Assembly: GCA_003586115.2 (NCBI GenBank)
Contig: QVOM02000126.1
Span: 5,257,667 to 5,321,666 of the forward strand
Direction: 5' to 3'
Length of the DNA: 64,000 bases
Origin: Salvator merianae
Lineage: Eukaryota; Chordata; Lepidosauria; Squamata; Teiidae
The first letter of the stretch is position 1, and the number at the start of each line of letters is the position of its first letter. This document shows, piece after piece, positions 1 to 11,043 of this stretch. A program made the position numbers and the translations under genes. The notes beneath the pieces were generated by a model, which worked only from the letters and a program-made list of their open reading frames with translations, did not search any database and was not told where the DNA came from.

Positions 1-160
1 AATGACATCTGGGCATTCTCAAGCAGAAGACAAAGACAAAACCTTCACCTTCTCTCAATTCCCTTCCCTGTAAATGGCCTGCCTGTCCCTCCAAACTGGA
101 GGCAGTACTTAGGCATCAATTCTAGTAGCTATGGATATACCTGTCCTCTATGAATTAGAA
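1..160 (-). mobile_element. CR1-like LINE 3' fragment (GTTCTTATG-tail family)
   Basis: This is a partial copy of the commonest LINE 3' region in the window, in reverse orientation. It has the recognisable blocks GGGCATTCTCAAGCAGAAGA, GGAGGCAGTACTTAGGCATC and ATTCTAGTAGC, shared with 161-650, 35655, 51063 and 56243. It is cut by the window edge. Confidence 0.75.
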
Positions 161-650
161 GGAGCCCTTATGAATCAGGCCAGAACCCACCTAGTCCAGC
201 ACCCTGTCTCACACAATGACCCACCAATTGCTTTTGGGCATTCTCAAGCAAAAGACAAAGGCAATACCTTCACCTGCTCTTGATTTTCTTCAAATGACCT
301 TCAGAGGTATCCTGCCTGTGTCTCCAACCTGGACGGAGTACCTAGGCATCCATTCTAGTAGCCATTGATTTATTTGTCCTCTATGCGTTTGTCTAAGCCT
401 TTCTTAAAGCAATTCAGGCTGGTTGCTGTCACCACCTCTTCTGATAGTAAATTCCATAGTCCAATGACCCTCTGGGTGAAAAAATCCTTCCCTTTGTCAG
501 TCCTAATTCTCCTACCCATTAGCTTCATAGAGTGCCCCCTGGTTCTAGAGTTATGCAATAGAACAAATAATTTTTTCTCTATCCACCTTTTCCACACCAT
601 GCAGGATCTTATAAACATTAATCAGGTCACCTCTTAAACACCATTTTTGA
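161..650 (-). mobile_element. CR1-like LINE fragment, ORF2 C-terminus plus 3' region
   Basis: Read on the minus strand this encodes a degenerate reverse-transcriptase C-terminal tail: VWKRWIEKKLF, then RTRGHSMKLMGRRIRTDKGK, DFFTQRVIGLWNLLSEEVV. This is the region of CR1/L2-clade ORF2 proteins with the LFxLxxNxRTRG...FFxxRVIxLWNxLPxEVV pattern. The 3' untranslated part follows to the left. It is dead: truncated at its 5' end and short. Confidence 0.8.
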
Positions 651-807
651 GGACTGAAGAAGCCTAAATGTTGCAGCAGGATACATTTTCTGCCATGAGA
701 GTAAAATGAATTGTATTCAGGTACATAGGAAAAAAAAAAGATTTCTGCTTTGCACTGTGAAACAGTAAAACAGAGGAGAAGGTATGTTAATTATCAGAAC
801 TTAAGGC

Positions 808-1100
808 TCTTTCTGCACTTGTTCGTTATCCCAGAACAAGTAGCTCCCTAGTGTGCTTTATCCACATGGGATTACTGCTATCCCAGTCCAGAACAGTCCC
901 AAGAGGTCTCTATTCCAGATTAGCTATAGACCTATTTGAAGAGGGCTACAACCACCTCAAGCTGTCTTGTTCTAATCCAGCCTTTGGTGCTTCTACATCT
1001 GGTCCAGAACAAGGAAAAACCCACAGCCTCATCTTTGAAGCTTGTGCAAAACCCTGAGATAGAGATTGGCACACTACCTTTGAAGATTGTTCTGTTCAAC
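808..1100. mobile_element. Possible GGCTCTTTCTGCACTT MITE remnant
   Basis: The left edge GGCTCTTTCTGCACTTG resembles the termini of the GGGCC MITE group, and the interior has short inverted stretches around CCAGAACA. No matching right terminus is clear. Confidence 0.35.
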
Positions 1101-1830
1101 CCCACCTTTCTGCACCAAACACGCCATGTGAGTCATGAGGTGTAGACCAATTGCTGCCATGGGTGGGTGATGCCTTGGGCGGGAAGTTAATTATGTGGAC
1201 TGGAATAGCTATGGTGCCTCTGCAAGGCCGATGAGCTTGACTTGGGACAGATGGCCTCCACATGCAGACAGTGTCTCGCTTCTTGTCCTGGTACGGCGTA
1301 GACCGGGATAGTTAGACGAATCCAAGTGTGGTGTGTGCAGAAATGGCCAAACACTCAGCAGTATGTAGGAATGGGCTGCCATTTCCAAGCAGCACTGATT
1401 TAAAAACAGCACAAGGGGTTTAGCATTTGATGGATTATTCCCCTTTTCTCAGAGCAAATAATGTTCCATCGCAGGAATGTTCAGCCCTAAACAGGTACTT
1501 GAAATGATTTTGGACTTATTTCAGTGACATTTTGCTTATTTTCCCCAAGCAGTATGGAGGAATGGTTGCAAGACTTTTTTGTGAAATTCATATTGAACCT
1601 ACAGTCACAAAGAAGTAGTGTTGCTAGCTATTGTGGATGTTATAGCTTGATGCATTGGTATTTTGGCTGAGACAAGAGCTGCAGAAAAATAGAGATGCTT
1701 AAAACTAAAGTTGAATTGAACAAGAGTTCACTTAAAAAAAAACCCGAACAACTTTTTGATTCATGTGTTCTGTCAACAAACAGTCCCTCTGTCCATGGTC
1801 CATGGTCCATGGTCCTTGTTCTATATTGTC
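1101..1830. other. Intronic sequence with no recognised feature
   Basis: No gene or known repeat was recognised. A small tandem of GTCCATG (about 3.5 copies) lies at 1795-1821, just left of the next MITE. Confidence 0.5.
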
Positions 1831-1833
1831 TTA

Positions 1834-3065
1834 GAGCCCATCCAGACAGGGGGGATATGGTGCTGTTATGGTGGGATTGCCACACGTATCTGTGGCAACC
1901 CCACTAAAATCTATGATATATCCCCTCTAAAAATCGTGACGTCCTATTTCAGCAAACCCCAAATCTGATGGTGAGTTTTCCCAAAATAGTGATATGACTT
2001 ACCTTCTGGATGGAGCCATTATTCTTATTCTGACCACTGTGCATGCACGCGGGCTGAAAAAATAGCCACGCATGGGCGGTGGCATTGCACACATCTGGGT
2101 ATTTCAATACCCAGATGTGTGTGTCCACTGCGCACGTGCTGGGACAAATCAGAAAGATCACCCACTTCTGGGTATTTTCATGCCGGTAAAATACCCATAT
2201 ATGCGCACCGTCCCCCCAAAGCACACAGAAACCGTGGTCCCCTGCACTGTAGACAACAGGCAATTGTTCCAGAGGGCTTTTCTCCAGGATATCTTCTATT
2301 GGCTCCATGTTCAGCTGGTGTCTGGAGCCGGCCTTATATTGTCTGATTGGCTCTGTTAAAAAAACACGTCATTGTGATTTTCTCCCTTTTTACACTTGTG
2401 CTTTTCATCCTCAGGGGACAGCTTGACCCCAGCATACACAACCTACCACATGCTGGGAAAGGTTGCCTCTGGAGTGAGAAAGGGCTGCCTCTTCTGGGAT
2501 GGCCTGTCCCGCCCCAGCCCTAGCCCGGGGACACAGCAACTGCCTGGAAAGCAAAGGGTCACAAGTTCAATTCCTAGAATCTCCCATGGTAGATGGTAAT
2601 AGCAAATTATGGCTGCCTCCAAATATCACCGATAAAACACACTTTTTACTGATATTCTGGAGTAAAGCTTCTCTGGAATAATTTCTTGTTACCCAGACCT
2701 GCTTCCACACTGGTGTGATGCACACGACTGGGTATTTTGATGGTGAAAAATATTCAGAGACGTGCACATGCCGGACCCCTACACATGCACAGTGGCCATA
2801 TTGCCTCAGATTCAGCCTTACACATGTGCAGGGGACAATTCTATTCAGTAAGGATCATGCTTCCGAACTCCCAGACAGGTAGATTTTTGTGCTGTTCTGG
2901 GAAAACCCGCATTAAGGGTTGTGTTTTCCTGGAATAGGATAAAGAGGGTTTTCATCCCTTTATAGCAGGGCTATGTTGGGGTTGCCACAAATACATGTGG
3001 CAATCCCAACGTAGCCATGACATAATCACATCACACGTTATAACACCTATCTGGATGCAGCCTAT
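1834..3065. mobile_element. Long inverted-repeat MITE, GGCTGCATCCAGATAGG-type ends
   Basis: The left end GAGCCCATCCAGACAGG and the right end (reverse complement GGCTGCATCCAGATAGG) are inverted relatives. Inside each end is a matching block with a GCCACA...TGTGGCAA hairpin (1879-1904 and 2978-3006). A shorter related copy occurs at 57640-58095 and a reversed one at 42990-43450. The interior includes a tRNA-like SINE scrap near 2525-2600 (GGGTCACAAGTTCAATTCCT). No transposase ORF is present. The superfamily is not decided. Confidence 0.6.
2088..2121. repeat. Perfect 16-bp inverted repeat
   Basis: The arms CACACATCTGGGTATT and AATACCCAGATGTGTG are exact reverse complements separated by TC. The hairpin lies inside the long MITE. 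Confidence 0.9.
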
Positions 3066-3134
3066 TTCTATATCTTTTCCAAAAAAGAAGAAAAACATGG
3101 ATGCTTCCATGTAGTCACCAGGAATCAAGAGGGA

Positions 3135-3320
3135 ATGGCTATAGCTCTGTGGCAGAGCACCTGGATCACAAGTTTGGATCCTAGCATCTCCCAGGAACGA
3201 GTTAATGACCAACCACTTACATATTTCTGTCAAGAAAATGGTCTGAAGGTGTCCGTGAAGTCATCATGGTTGAGTTCATCACAGCGGTCCCTAACAGCAC
3301 CAAACAATGACCTAATCATT
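3135..3320 (+). mobile_element. tRNA-derived SINE with BovB-like tail
   Basis: The head GGCTATAGCTCTGTGGCAGAG resembles a tRNA A box and AGTTTGGATCC a B box, the pol III promoter of a tRNA. The tail (GTCAAGAAAATGGTCTGAAGG, then TGGTTGAGTTCATCACAGC) is the reverse complement of the GTTGACTCCTGG...TTTTCTTGGCAGAG block found in the minus-strand copies at 9930, 34990 and 54236. This fits squamate tRNA SINEs that carry BovB-type tails. Confidence 0.6.
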
Positions 3321-3509
3321 TTGCTTTTTTAAAGTTTTCCAGGAATTGTGCATCTGACAGATCCACAGTCTCAGTCAAATGCTGTTGAATGCAAATCTTG
3401 GGGGACATAGTATTGTCTTCACAGTCTCTTTGTGGGAATTATATCCCTATGAAGCAAGTACCATGGAATACATAAAAAAACTCTTAGTGGTTAGCAAAGC
3501 ACTTTTCTA

Positions 3510-3671
3510 AGGCTGTGATCAGAAAGAACAAAAGGGGGTGCCTCAGAGGCACCTCAGAGAGACACTGTGTAATCCTCATATCCCCAATCTTTTTAACCAA
3601 CTTTTTCTAGCATAGAATGTTCATAAGAGGGAGGAGGGGCAGACCAGAATGTGAACAGTCCAATTTCTGAG
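3510..3671 (+). mobile_element. AGGCTGTG-type MITE, truncated (tandem unit 1)
   Basis: It begins AGGCTGTGATCAGAAAGAAC and shares its interior (GCCTCAGAGG, CATAGAATGTTCAT, GGGAGGAGGGGCAGAC) with the next two units, but lacks the right terminus. It is the first of three head-to-tail relatives. Confidence 0.65.
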
Positions 3672-3884
3672 GCTATGTTCAGACACAACAAAAGGAGTGC
3701 CTCAGAGGTACCTCAGGGAGGCAATGTGTAGCCCTCATGTGCCCAACCTTCTCTAATCCACCTTTTCTAGCATAGAATGTTCATGAGAGGGGGGAGGGGC
3801 ACATTGGTGTGAACAATCCCACCTCGAAGCTGCCTCTGAGCCACCTCAGAGATGCTTTTTTGTGTGTGTGTCTGAACACAGCCT
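3670..3884 (+). mobile_element. AGGCTGTG-type MITE, complete (tandem unit 2)
   Basis: The left end AGGCTATGTTCAGACA is inverted at the right as TGTCTGAACACAGCCT. The 215-bp interior contains the CATAGAATGTTCATGAGAGG block. There is no ORF. Confidence 0.7.
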
Positions 3885-3908
3885 GGGATGTGAACAATCC
3901 TACCTCTG

Positions 3909-4121
3909 AGTCTGTGTTCAGACATAAGAAAAGGGGTGCCTCAGAGAGTCAATACGTGGCCCTCGTGGCCCCAACCTTCTCTAATCCACCTTTTCTAGCA
4001 TAGAATGTTCATGAGAGGGGGGAGGGGCAGACTAGCGTGTGAACAATCCCCCTCCAAGCCATCTCTAAGCTGCCTCAGAGATGCTTTTTTTTTTTCTTTT
4101 TGCTATGTCTGATCACAGCCT
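3909..4121 (+). mobile_element. AGGCTGTG-type MITE, complete (tandem unit 3)
   Basis: The left end AGTCTGTGTTCAGACATA pairs with the right end TATGTCTGATCACAGCCT. The interior matches unit 2 closely. It is separated from unit 2 by about 24 bp. Confidence 0.7.
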
Positions 4122-5060
4122 AAGGTTGGTGTGGTGTAGGATGAGGCTCCAAATGGACATCCTCCCTTTGATTTTAACCAGCCACGTTTTTTGATGTGCT
4201 GTGGATCAAAGTTCAGTTTCATAAGATCAAAGCAAGCTTCCACCCAGAACCTTGCTCTACAGTCGTCATGAGTAGCATTATCACAGAAGAACTAGGGAAC
4301 ACGGCACAACAGCACAAAAACTGCTAGTCAGGAAATCAAAGGGAGGTTGGCTATGTGTTTTGGGTGTCTGCTGGACCTCTAATTGGTCCCTAGATTTGTT
4401 TTTTTTTAAAAAAAAACAAACCTTAACTTCGAGCTTCCACACAGGGAATTTTGAAATTTTAAACTGCACATCTTGGTTGCGTCTCTAGACTGCTGGCTTT
4501 CTGCCTCCTTGTGTTGTTATTTCTGAGCACCCGGCGTGCCATCCTTTACACTTGTGGGTGTTGTTTATTTTTTAATTTACATGTAGGTAGTTTGAATTGT
4601 GAAAAGAGTTTGGCTGAAGCCACTTGTACTTTTTGCAGGCGTTAAAGGTATGCACATTTATGATTTGCAGTTACAACAGCCGCACATAAACAAAGTAACT
4701 TCTCAGGATCAAATTATTTATAGTTCTAACTCACACAGCCTCAGCTTTTCCTGTTTACTGGCAATGCCTGGCAACTTTCTATATAAATTTGTCACTTGTG
4801 AGGCAACCAAACTGCTTAAAAATGATGATAATGATAATACAGTTGTCCCTTGCCAAGCACTGTAGTTTGGTTTCTGCAAACTGCCCTGTAATGCAAAACC
4901 GTGTTATGCTAGTAACTGCTACTTGTGTAAAACCAGAGGTTGGGAAAAGCACGGAGCATGCAGTTTACCAATGTTACATAAGTCAATGGTTCCACAGTAG
5001 CCCACTCATGCTATGTAAATTTCTGGTATTATATTATGTCTACATCCCAATAAGGTAAAT
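4122..5060. other. Intronic sequence with no recognised feature
   Basis: AT-rich, apparently single-copy intron. No exon, RNA gene or repeat was recognised. Confidence 0.5.
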
Positions 5061-5164
5061 AGTTGACACCAAAGCAAGTGGAAAATCCCTCCAGCACATA
5101 CAGACACACACATTCTACCCTTGGCCCATCTCAAGGATCCTAGGATGCAGACACTCCTGGATGC

Positions 5165-5932
5165 TGGGGCCTCTGCAAAGTGCAAATGCACTTTCCTAGT
5201 GGGTATCCAGATGCTCCTGTTCTACGGTGGTATTGACCACGTAGCATAGGCACCATCTGCACTGCGTAGCTGTAGTACTGACAATGAGCAGGCTGCCAGC
5301 ATTCGCAGTATAAAGGCTGGTAGCCTTCCTGGATCCTTATCATGGCAGTGGCCAGGAAGCGTCCTGCCACTGCCATGGCAACTGGCAGCGCCATGCAGTG
5401 CACAGATGCATGCAGGCATGTGCAGGTGTGATCGTGTGATCATGCAGGAGCAGCCACTTCACACGGTCCGGCAGCCCCAGCAAGTGCGGATGCACTTTAC
5501 TGGGAGCTGACTATCAGCTCCCCGTAAAGCTGTGGACCATAGATTTGTGCTTCACAGCTAGAAGCAATCGGGAGTGGCTATAGTCCACGCCTGGAATGGG
5601 TATCACATGTTCAGACTGGACATTGTGTAGGTCCGATCGGGCCCGATCACGTATGCGCGATCAGCTGATTGTGCATGTGCAACTGGGTTCTCAGACCAGC
5701 TTGGAGCACTTCAGGAACAGGTAAGCGCAAATGCACCCTACCAGGAGGTGCCTATTACCTCCTCATTGGGTTGTGGAGCACTAATTAGTGCTCTACTGGT
5801 ATCTGCGGTTGGGAGTGGATGAAGCCCACTCCCGGCCGCTCAAGCGCAGAAGCACTTGACTACCAAGTGCAGAAGCACTTGACTAGCAAGCATTCTCAGT
5901 GCTTGCTAGTAGCAAGTGTGAACAAGCCCATT
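5165..5932. mobile_element. GGGCC-group MITE, long or compound copy
   Basis: It carries blocks shared with the group: GTGCAAATGCACTTTCCTAG, CCAGCATTCGCAGTATAAAG, CATGGCAGTGGCCAGGAAGC, and near the right end AAGTGTGAACAAGCCC. Its length and the internal repeated AAGTGCAGAAGCACTTGACTA (5865-5900) suggest two copies or an internal duplication. Confidence 0.6.
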
Positions 5933-6012
5933 GCGTCTTCTCATGCACAAGGCCTCTGTGGGTGCCTTAAAATGATTATCTGTGAAAATAAGGGCTGTCA
6001 CTTCTTATGGCT

Positions 6013-6395
6013 TTGGACCAATTCATGGAAGTCAAGCTTATCAAAGGCTATTAGCCCTGATGGCAGTAGCAAGCGCTATGTCTCCGAAGGCCAGCTGCTG
6101 GGAGTCTGCACACAGAGCAAGCTGTGTGCTCATGCCCTGCAGGCAGCCTCCCCTGTGCAGCTGGTTGACCACTGTGAGAGTAGACTGCTGGAGTAAGTGG
6201 GCCATTGTGTCAATTCTTATGCTCTTATGTCTCCAAAGGTCAGCTGCTGAGATACTGTAAGCAGAGCAAGCTGTGCACTCGGGTCCTGCTGGTGGGCTTC
6301 CTTGTGCAGCTGGTTGGTTGCTGTCAGAGCTGACTGCTGGATTGGATGGGCCATGGCTCCAATCCAGCGGGACACTTCTTATGTTCTTAGCTGTG
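6013..6395 (+). mobile_element. Two CR1-like LINE 3' tails in tandem
   Basis: Two successive copies of the 3' block occur: CTCCGAAGGCCAGCTGCTGG ... GTGCAGCTGGTTGACCACTG ... TGCTCTTATG, then the same order again ending GGGACACTTCTTATGTTCTT. Truncated LINE tails; no ORF. Confidence 0.7.
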
Positions 6396-6868
6396 TCTCC
6401 GTCCGCCATCAGCAAAATAGTGATAAATAAAAAGAAAGTTACATGTTGATCAGTCACCTAGAAGAGAGTAAATATGGTTGCTATGGTGTACAAAACCAGG
6501 GTCTAGGAAGCAGACCCCATTTTATCACGTTAAAGCAAAACTGTAGTGTGTTACATGAGAGGCGACTGTACGAAATATTATCTCATTGTTCACTGTCATT
6601 ATAATTGTCAGCATTTTGCTTCTGGTTTCAGTATTATCAGATAGTATCCAATAACGGTGCGATTATCATCTCTACATTATCAGAGCAGTAGCAATGCACA
6701 GCCCTAGTACTGGCCTGCAGGTATTGGATAGCAGTTAGAGAGTTATGTGCCAGACAGACCAAAGCAGGAGTGGAAACCCAGTGGCAGAAGAAGAGTTTGA
6801 GCCAGGACTAGCTGCTCCTCTTGGGCCTGGCAGCAGTGAACCTACCTCAGTTCTGGGACAAGCTGAGA

Positions 6869-7295
6869 GGCCATTCTAGGACTTACCTCTCCATGGTCCA
6901 AACTAGTGGGTCAGACCATGGAAAGGTGTGGTCTGGAACAGTTCCATCCAGACCAGCCCCAGCCCCAACCCTGGCCCCACCAGTGCTTCAGGGCCAGCCT
7001 CTGGGGGATCCAAAATTATAGGAACATTTGTTCCTAGCCCCAGAGCTTTGATGCACTGCCAAAATTGTCCCCCAGTAGTCCCTGACATGGAAGCCTCCCT
7101 TCTGCAACCTCCATAGCCTGAAGCAGGGCTCACTGGTTCATCGGTAGACTGCTCAGGACTATGTTCTGTCTAATGGAGATGGAATGTATCAGCAGGGGGC
7201 AAGGCCTCATAAGTCCACAGTAAGATGTGGACTGATGCCCAGAAGTGGACCATGGGGGCTCTTAGTCTGGACTAAAGGTGAGTGAGAACACGGCC
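6869..7295. mobile_element. GGGCC-group MITE, CATGGAAAGGTGTGG subtype
   Basis: It starts near GGCCATTCTAGGACTTACC and ends GAGTGAGAACACGGCC. It shares TCTCCATGGTCCAAACTAGT and ACCATGGAAAGGTGTGGTCT with the copy at 27815. It is self-complementary around the CCATGG motifs and noncoding. Confidence 0.6.
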
Positions 7296-7435
7296 AGACA
7301 TTAATAGTTAAGCCTGACTTCACATCCATTTGGCTGTGGTTTCACAAAGCTCAAACAAGCCCCTGAAGAGGAGATGGGGATTCTCCCAAAAGAGAGTAGG
7401 CTCGTGTCAGTGGCTGCCTGGACTTACGTGTCTGT

Positions 7436-7881
7436 GGGCCTTTCCACACTTTCCATCTTGGAATGTTCAGAGTCAAATGTTCCAAGATGGGACAGACCTC
7501 ACAGTGTGGCAGCCATTTGCACTATGAGAGTTGGAACATCCTGGCAACGGGCTTCCAGCACTCGCAGTGTGAATGCTGACCGCCTGCACCATGACAGCAG
7601 CCAGGAAACATCTGGCTGCTGCCATGGTGACCGGGGACACAGCGCGACTGTGTAGCCACAGCCAAGCCATGCCACACAGTGTTTGAACCTGGAAGTAGGT
7701 GCAAACACTGTAAATCCAACTGCTCCTGGTACAGCTGTAGGGCACAATTTTGTGCTTCACAGCTAATAGCAGTCAGGAGCAGTTGTAGACCACTCCCAAT
7801 CACAAGGGCCTCCACGCAGTGCAAATGCACTTCACTAGTGAGCATGCAGATGCTCACCAGTGAAAAGTGCAAAGAGGACAT
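7436..7881. mobile_element. GGGCC-group MITE, 446-bp subtype
   Basis: The left end GGGCCTTTCCACACTTTCC opposes a right end AAAAGTGCAAAGAGGACA. Internal landmarks of this subtype are TTGGAATGTTC, TGCCATGGTGACCGGGGACA, a poorly conserved hairpin CTGCTCCTGGTACAGCTGT, and CACTAGTGAGCATGCAGATG. A possible TGT target duplication flanks it. Open frames across it are chance. Confidence 0.7.
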
Positions 7882-7899
7882 GTGAGTGCATGGCATTCT

Positions 7900-8655
7900 A
7901 AGACAGAGACTTTTTATGAGAACAATGTTGATAAGTATCTTCCCAGTAAATTAGTCTATTAATGGCTTGCTTTGGGGGATTCTGAAATATTGGGTAATGA
8001 TCTCTGCAGTGAGAACACGAGGATTGCAGACATGTTCCTATTTTTGCCTAGGAAATGTTTAGTGAGTCTCCTCTATATACATAAAGCCCATATATTTAAT
8101 GAGCTGCTAAAAATAGGCAGGCTATACATCCTTTTTACTTATTTTGTGTGAGGGAAAGTATGCCTCCTTGCTTGCCCCCAAAGTAGCCCATTACCACCTT
8201 CTTTTTTTGTGGTGTGCATGATAAACATTCTTGCAATTTAGCTGACAGAATTATGAATTATTCCTAATTTACAACAGTAATGCATGGCCTCATGGGTTAC
8301 ATTTATAAAGCTTACTCCAAACCGCTGAATAATTGCTTACTTATGCTTCTTTCTTTTGTGCTAATTAAACAGTCTTCTTCACAGATTGTTCAATAATCAA
8401 ACCCCACAGAAATAGAAATAAGAACAAATGATGATCCTTCCTTTCATTACTTAAAAAATAACTCCCAATTAAACCTCCCTAAGTCCTTCCAGGTTCCATG
8501 CCATGTTTCAGAATCCTGATTCTCATGATTTTGGAGCTTAAACTGAAAGAAAATAGGAGTGCTGCTTCATCGTTATTAAGAATCTTTTTTTTTTCTCAAT
8601 GGGGCAGGGTTTGCACGGGAAGGAGAGAGGTACTACAGCCATAGCACCTTCCCCC
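7900..8655. other. AT-rich unique intron, possible conserved noncoding element
   Basis: No repeat was recognised. The stretch is rich in TAATTA/TTAATGAG-type homeodomain-like sites and lacks the mutated-repeat look of its surroundings. Conservation is not testable here. Confidence 0.3.
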
Positions 8656-9064
8656 TTTGGCATTAAACAATAGTGCAACAGTGTTCTTAATGTGGAGGCA
8701 TGCTGTTCATGCTCCACCCCCTGATGTCAGCTCAAAGATCGTCTTTGACGTGACAGAAGCAGGGGAGTCTTTGAACCAGGAAATGATGTCCACAAGTCAT
8801 TTCCTGGATGCGAATGCCAGGAATGCTGCCAGGTGGACCAGTGAGTCTTCTTGAACAGTAGGGGATCTGTAGGGCAGCCACTGTGAACCCTGAGAGCTCT
8901 TCAAACCACTGTGCTGCTAAAGCACCACAACTGCACTTATGGTGGCATGACAAGGGAAGAGCCACCCTTCAGATGCCATGTTCTCCCTTCAGATTGAATG
9001 TGCCATGAGGGGGCAATGTGTGCAGATACTGCCTCTCATTGTGCATTCAGAGCATCATACAGGA
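8656..9064. other. Unclassified, likely old MITE
   Basis: Short inverted stretches are visible (TCATTTCCTGG / CCAGGAAATGA at 8777-8812), suggesting a decayed palindromic element. No gene was seen. Confidence 0.35.
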
Positions 9065-9420
9065 CCCTCCCTCCCTCCCTCCCTCCCTCCCTCCCTCTCG
9101 GTTCCTTTCTCTCTTTCTTTTCTTTCTTTCTCTCTCTTCCCTTCTTTCTCTCTCTTTTCTTTCTTCCTCTTTCTCTCTCTTTCTCTTTCTTTCTCTTTCT
9201 CTCTCTTTTCTTTCTTCCTCTCTCTCTTTCCTTCTTTCTCTCTTTCTTTCTCTCTCTTTTCTTTCTTCCTTTCTTCCTCGTCCCTCCCTCCCTCCTTCCC
9301 CCCTTCCTTCCTTCCTTCCTTCCTTCCTTCCTTCCTTCCTTCCTTCCTTCCTTCCTTCCTTCCTCCCTCCCTCCTTCCCTCCCTCCCTTCCTTCCATTCA
9401 TTCTTTCATTCTTTCTTTCT
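9065..9420 (+). repeat. Polypyrimidine simple-repeat tract
   Basis: The tract is (CCCT)n, then mixed (TTTC)/(TCTC)n, then (CCTT)n, almost free of purines for about 356 bp on the plus strand. Open frames in all registers come from low complexity and are not genes. Confidence 0.97.
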
Positions 9421-9589
9421 ACAAAAGCTACTCCCTAGGTTGCATGTTCCAGGGTTTCCTGACTGCAAAATAGGCTCTTTAATTGCTTATAATAATAAAA
9501 TGATAAAACTATAAAATCAGCACGGCAAAAACTATAATAAGCAGACTTCCAAATCATAACACATCAGTTGTGACCAAATGCATAGGCAT

Positions 9590-9883
9590 TAAAGTTATGC
9601 ATCAGTTCAGATCGAAGTAGACCAAATGCCTAGTTTAGTTTGAATCTGAACTTTTTTTATTCGAACAGCAGGGTGTTTGGTTTGATTTGAACAAATCTGA
9701 ACACCTTCAAACTTCCAGTGAACAGGGTGTGCTCACTGGGTTTGTCGAAAAATCCCTTTGTGCAGTTTGGATTTGCTCTGTTTTTCAAACAGGCAGGGCG
9801 TTTGGTTTGAACTCGAAGTTTTTGAACACCCCTGTTCGATTTGAACCACTTCAAACCTAAACCAGTTCAGCACATCCCTACTA
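9590..9883 (-). mobile_element. AGTAGGGATGTGC-ended MITE rich in TTGGTTTGAA
   Basis: The right terminus GCACATCCCTACT is the reverse complement of the left terminus AGTAGAGATGTGC of the copy at 47158. Both are full of GGTTTGGTTTGAA and its complement. Noncoding, two copies in opposite orientation. Confidence 0.65.
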
Positions 9884-9929
9884 TTCAGAGACTATTCAGA
9901 GGCTAGGCAATTGTTCCTGTTGTTAAGTA

Positions 9930-10110
9930 ACATCAGTTTGGAGTTGACTCCTGGTGACAGTGTGAACACATCCATACAGTTTTCTTAGTGGATGCTGAAG
10001 TGATTTGTCATTGCTTATTTCTGGGGAGCTTCCAAGGATCAAACCTGTGACCCTCTGTTTTATAGGCAGTTGCTCTACTAATGAGCTACACAGTCAATCT
10101 TATTACCTGG
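9930..10110 (-). mobile_element. tRNA-derived SINE with BovB-like tail
   Basis: On the minus strand it begins CTGTGTAGCTCATTAGTAGAG (A-box region) with GGTCACAGGTTTGATCC (B-box region). The tail runs left through CATTGCTTATTTCTGG, TTTTCTTAGTGG and GTTGACTCCTGG. Confidence 0.65.
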
Positions 10111-10539
10111 ACAATACAACAGACAAAAACATGTATTTTAGGAAAGGGTCATATGTTTATCTTAGCGGTTGGTCCTTTCTATGTGAGAAATTCTATTCAT
10201 TCTTTTTAGTCCTCTTGGGATGGTCGAGGGCTGAAATCTGAAAATTCTCAAGATTCAGATGTTTGAAACTGGCAAAACTGAATCCAATTGGAGCTTTTAC
10301 TAGACTTTGGACCCATCCTTATAGTATGGGTCAGACCCAAAATTTGAAATTTTACAAAATTTGAACATTTCAGTTTCACAACTTTTAACTCAACTGGAAT
10401 TTCTGTCATGTTTGCGGATCCATTTTGAATCCAAGTTATTCAGGAGAGAAGGGTGCACAGAACTTTAAAAAAAAAATACAATCCCCTTTTTGGACTAGCC
10501 CAGATGCTCAGCACATAACGAACAACATGAAATTCATCT

Positions 10540-10823
10540 GACATTCCCTGTTTGGCCTCTGCTGTGATGACCAGGATCATGCAATGTGACTGCTCAGCCA
10601 CGCCGCACAGCGTTTGCATGCGGAAGCAGTTGTGAACACTGTGTACCAAGAGCTGACCAGCTGCTCCTGGTACAGCTGTGGAACACAGTTTTGTGCTCCA
10701 CGGCTTGTAGCTATCGGGAGCGACTTTAGCCTGCTCCCAATCGCTTTGGCCTCCATAAAGTGTGGACGCACTTCACTAGTGAGCGTGCAGATGTTCACTA
10801 GTGAAAAGTGTGAACAGGCCCCC
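10540..10823. mobile_element. GGGCC-group MITE, right part
   Basis: The conserved right end AGTGAAAAGTGTGAACAGGCC is present together with CAGCTGCTCCTGGTACAGCT and CACTTCACTAGTGAGCGTGC. The left end is missing or decayed. Confidence 0.65.
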
Positions 10824-10963
10824 AGTTTCTGAAAATGCCTGCTTTCTAAAATAAGGCAAACACAAATTTCTCTTAAGATTTTCAGGATTTGCTTAATACT
10901 TCTATCTGCATTCCAGTATTTGCTGGTGATACTCAAAGCCTAGCCACTGGAGTTTACATCTTA

Positions 10964-11043
10964 GGGCCTGTTCTCACCAAGTGTGAACACACTTCTCTAG
11001 AGAGCATCTCCACACTCACTAAAAGGTAAGTGTGAACAGCCCC
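10964..11043. mobile_element. GGGCC-group MITE, 80-bp minimal copy
   Basis: The left end GGGCCTGTTCTCACC opposes AAGTGTGAACAGCCCC. TTA is repeated exactly at 10961-10963 and 11044-11046, a 3-bp target duplication. Only the two ends and about 50 bp of subterminal sequence remain, so it is an internal-deletion derivative. Confidence 0.8.

Noticed and set aside
3510..4121. CRISPR-like array from repeated units
   Set aside because: Units are 160-215 bp with inverted ends and there is no short-repeat/spacer pattern; these are MITEs in a vertebrate intron.
8978..9514. Several open frames of 116-178 codons in all registers
   Set aside because: They are produced by the polypyrimidine tract; the peptides are Ser/Phe/Leu/Pro or Gly/Arg/Lys/Glu only.
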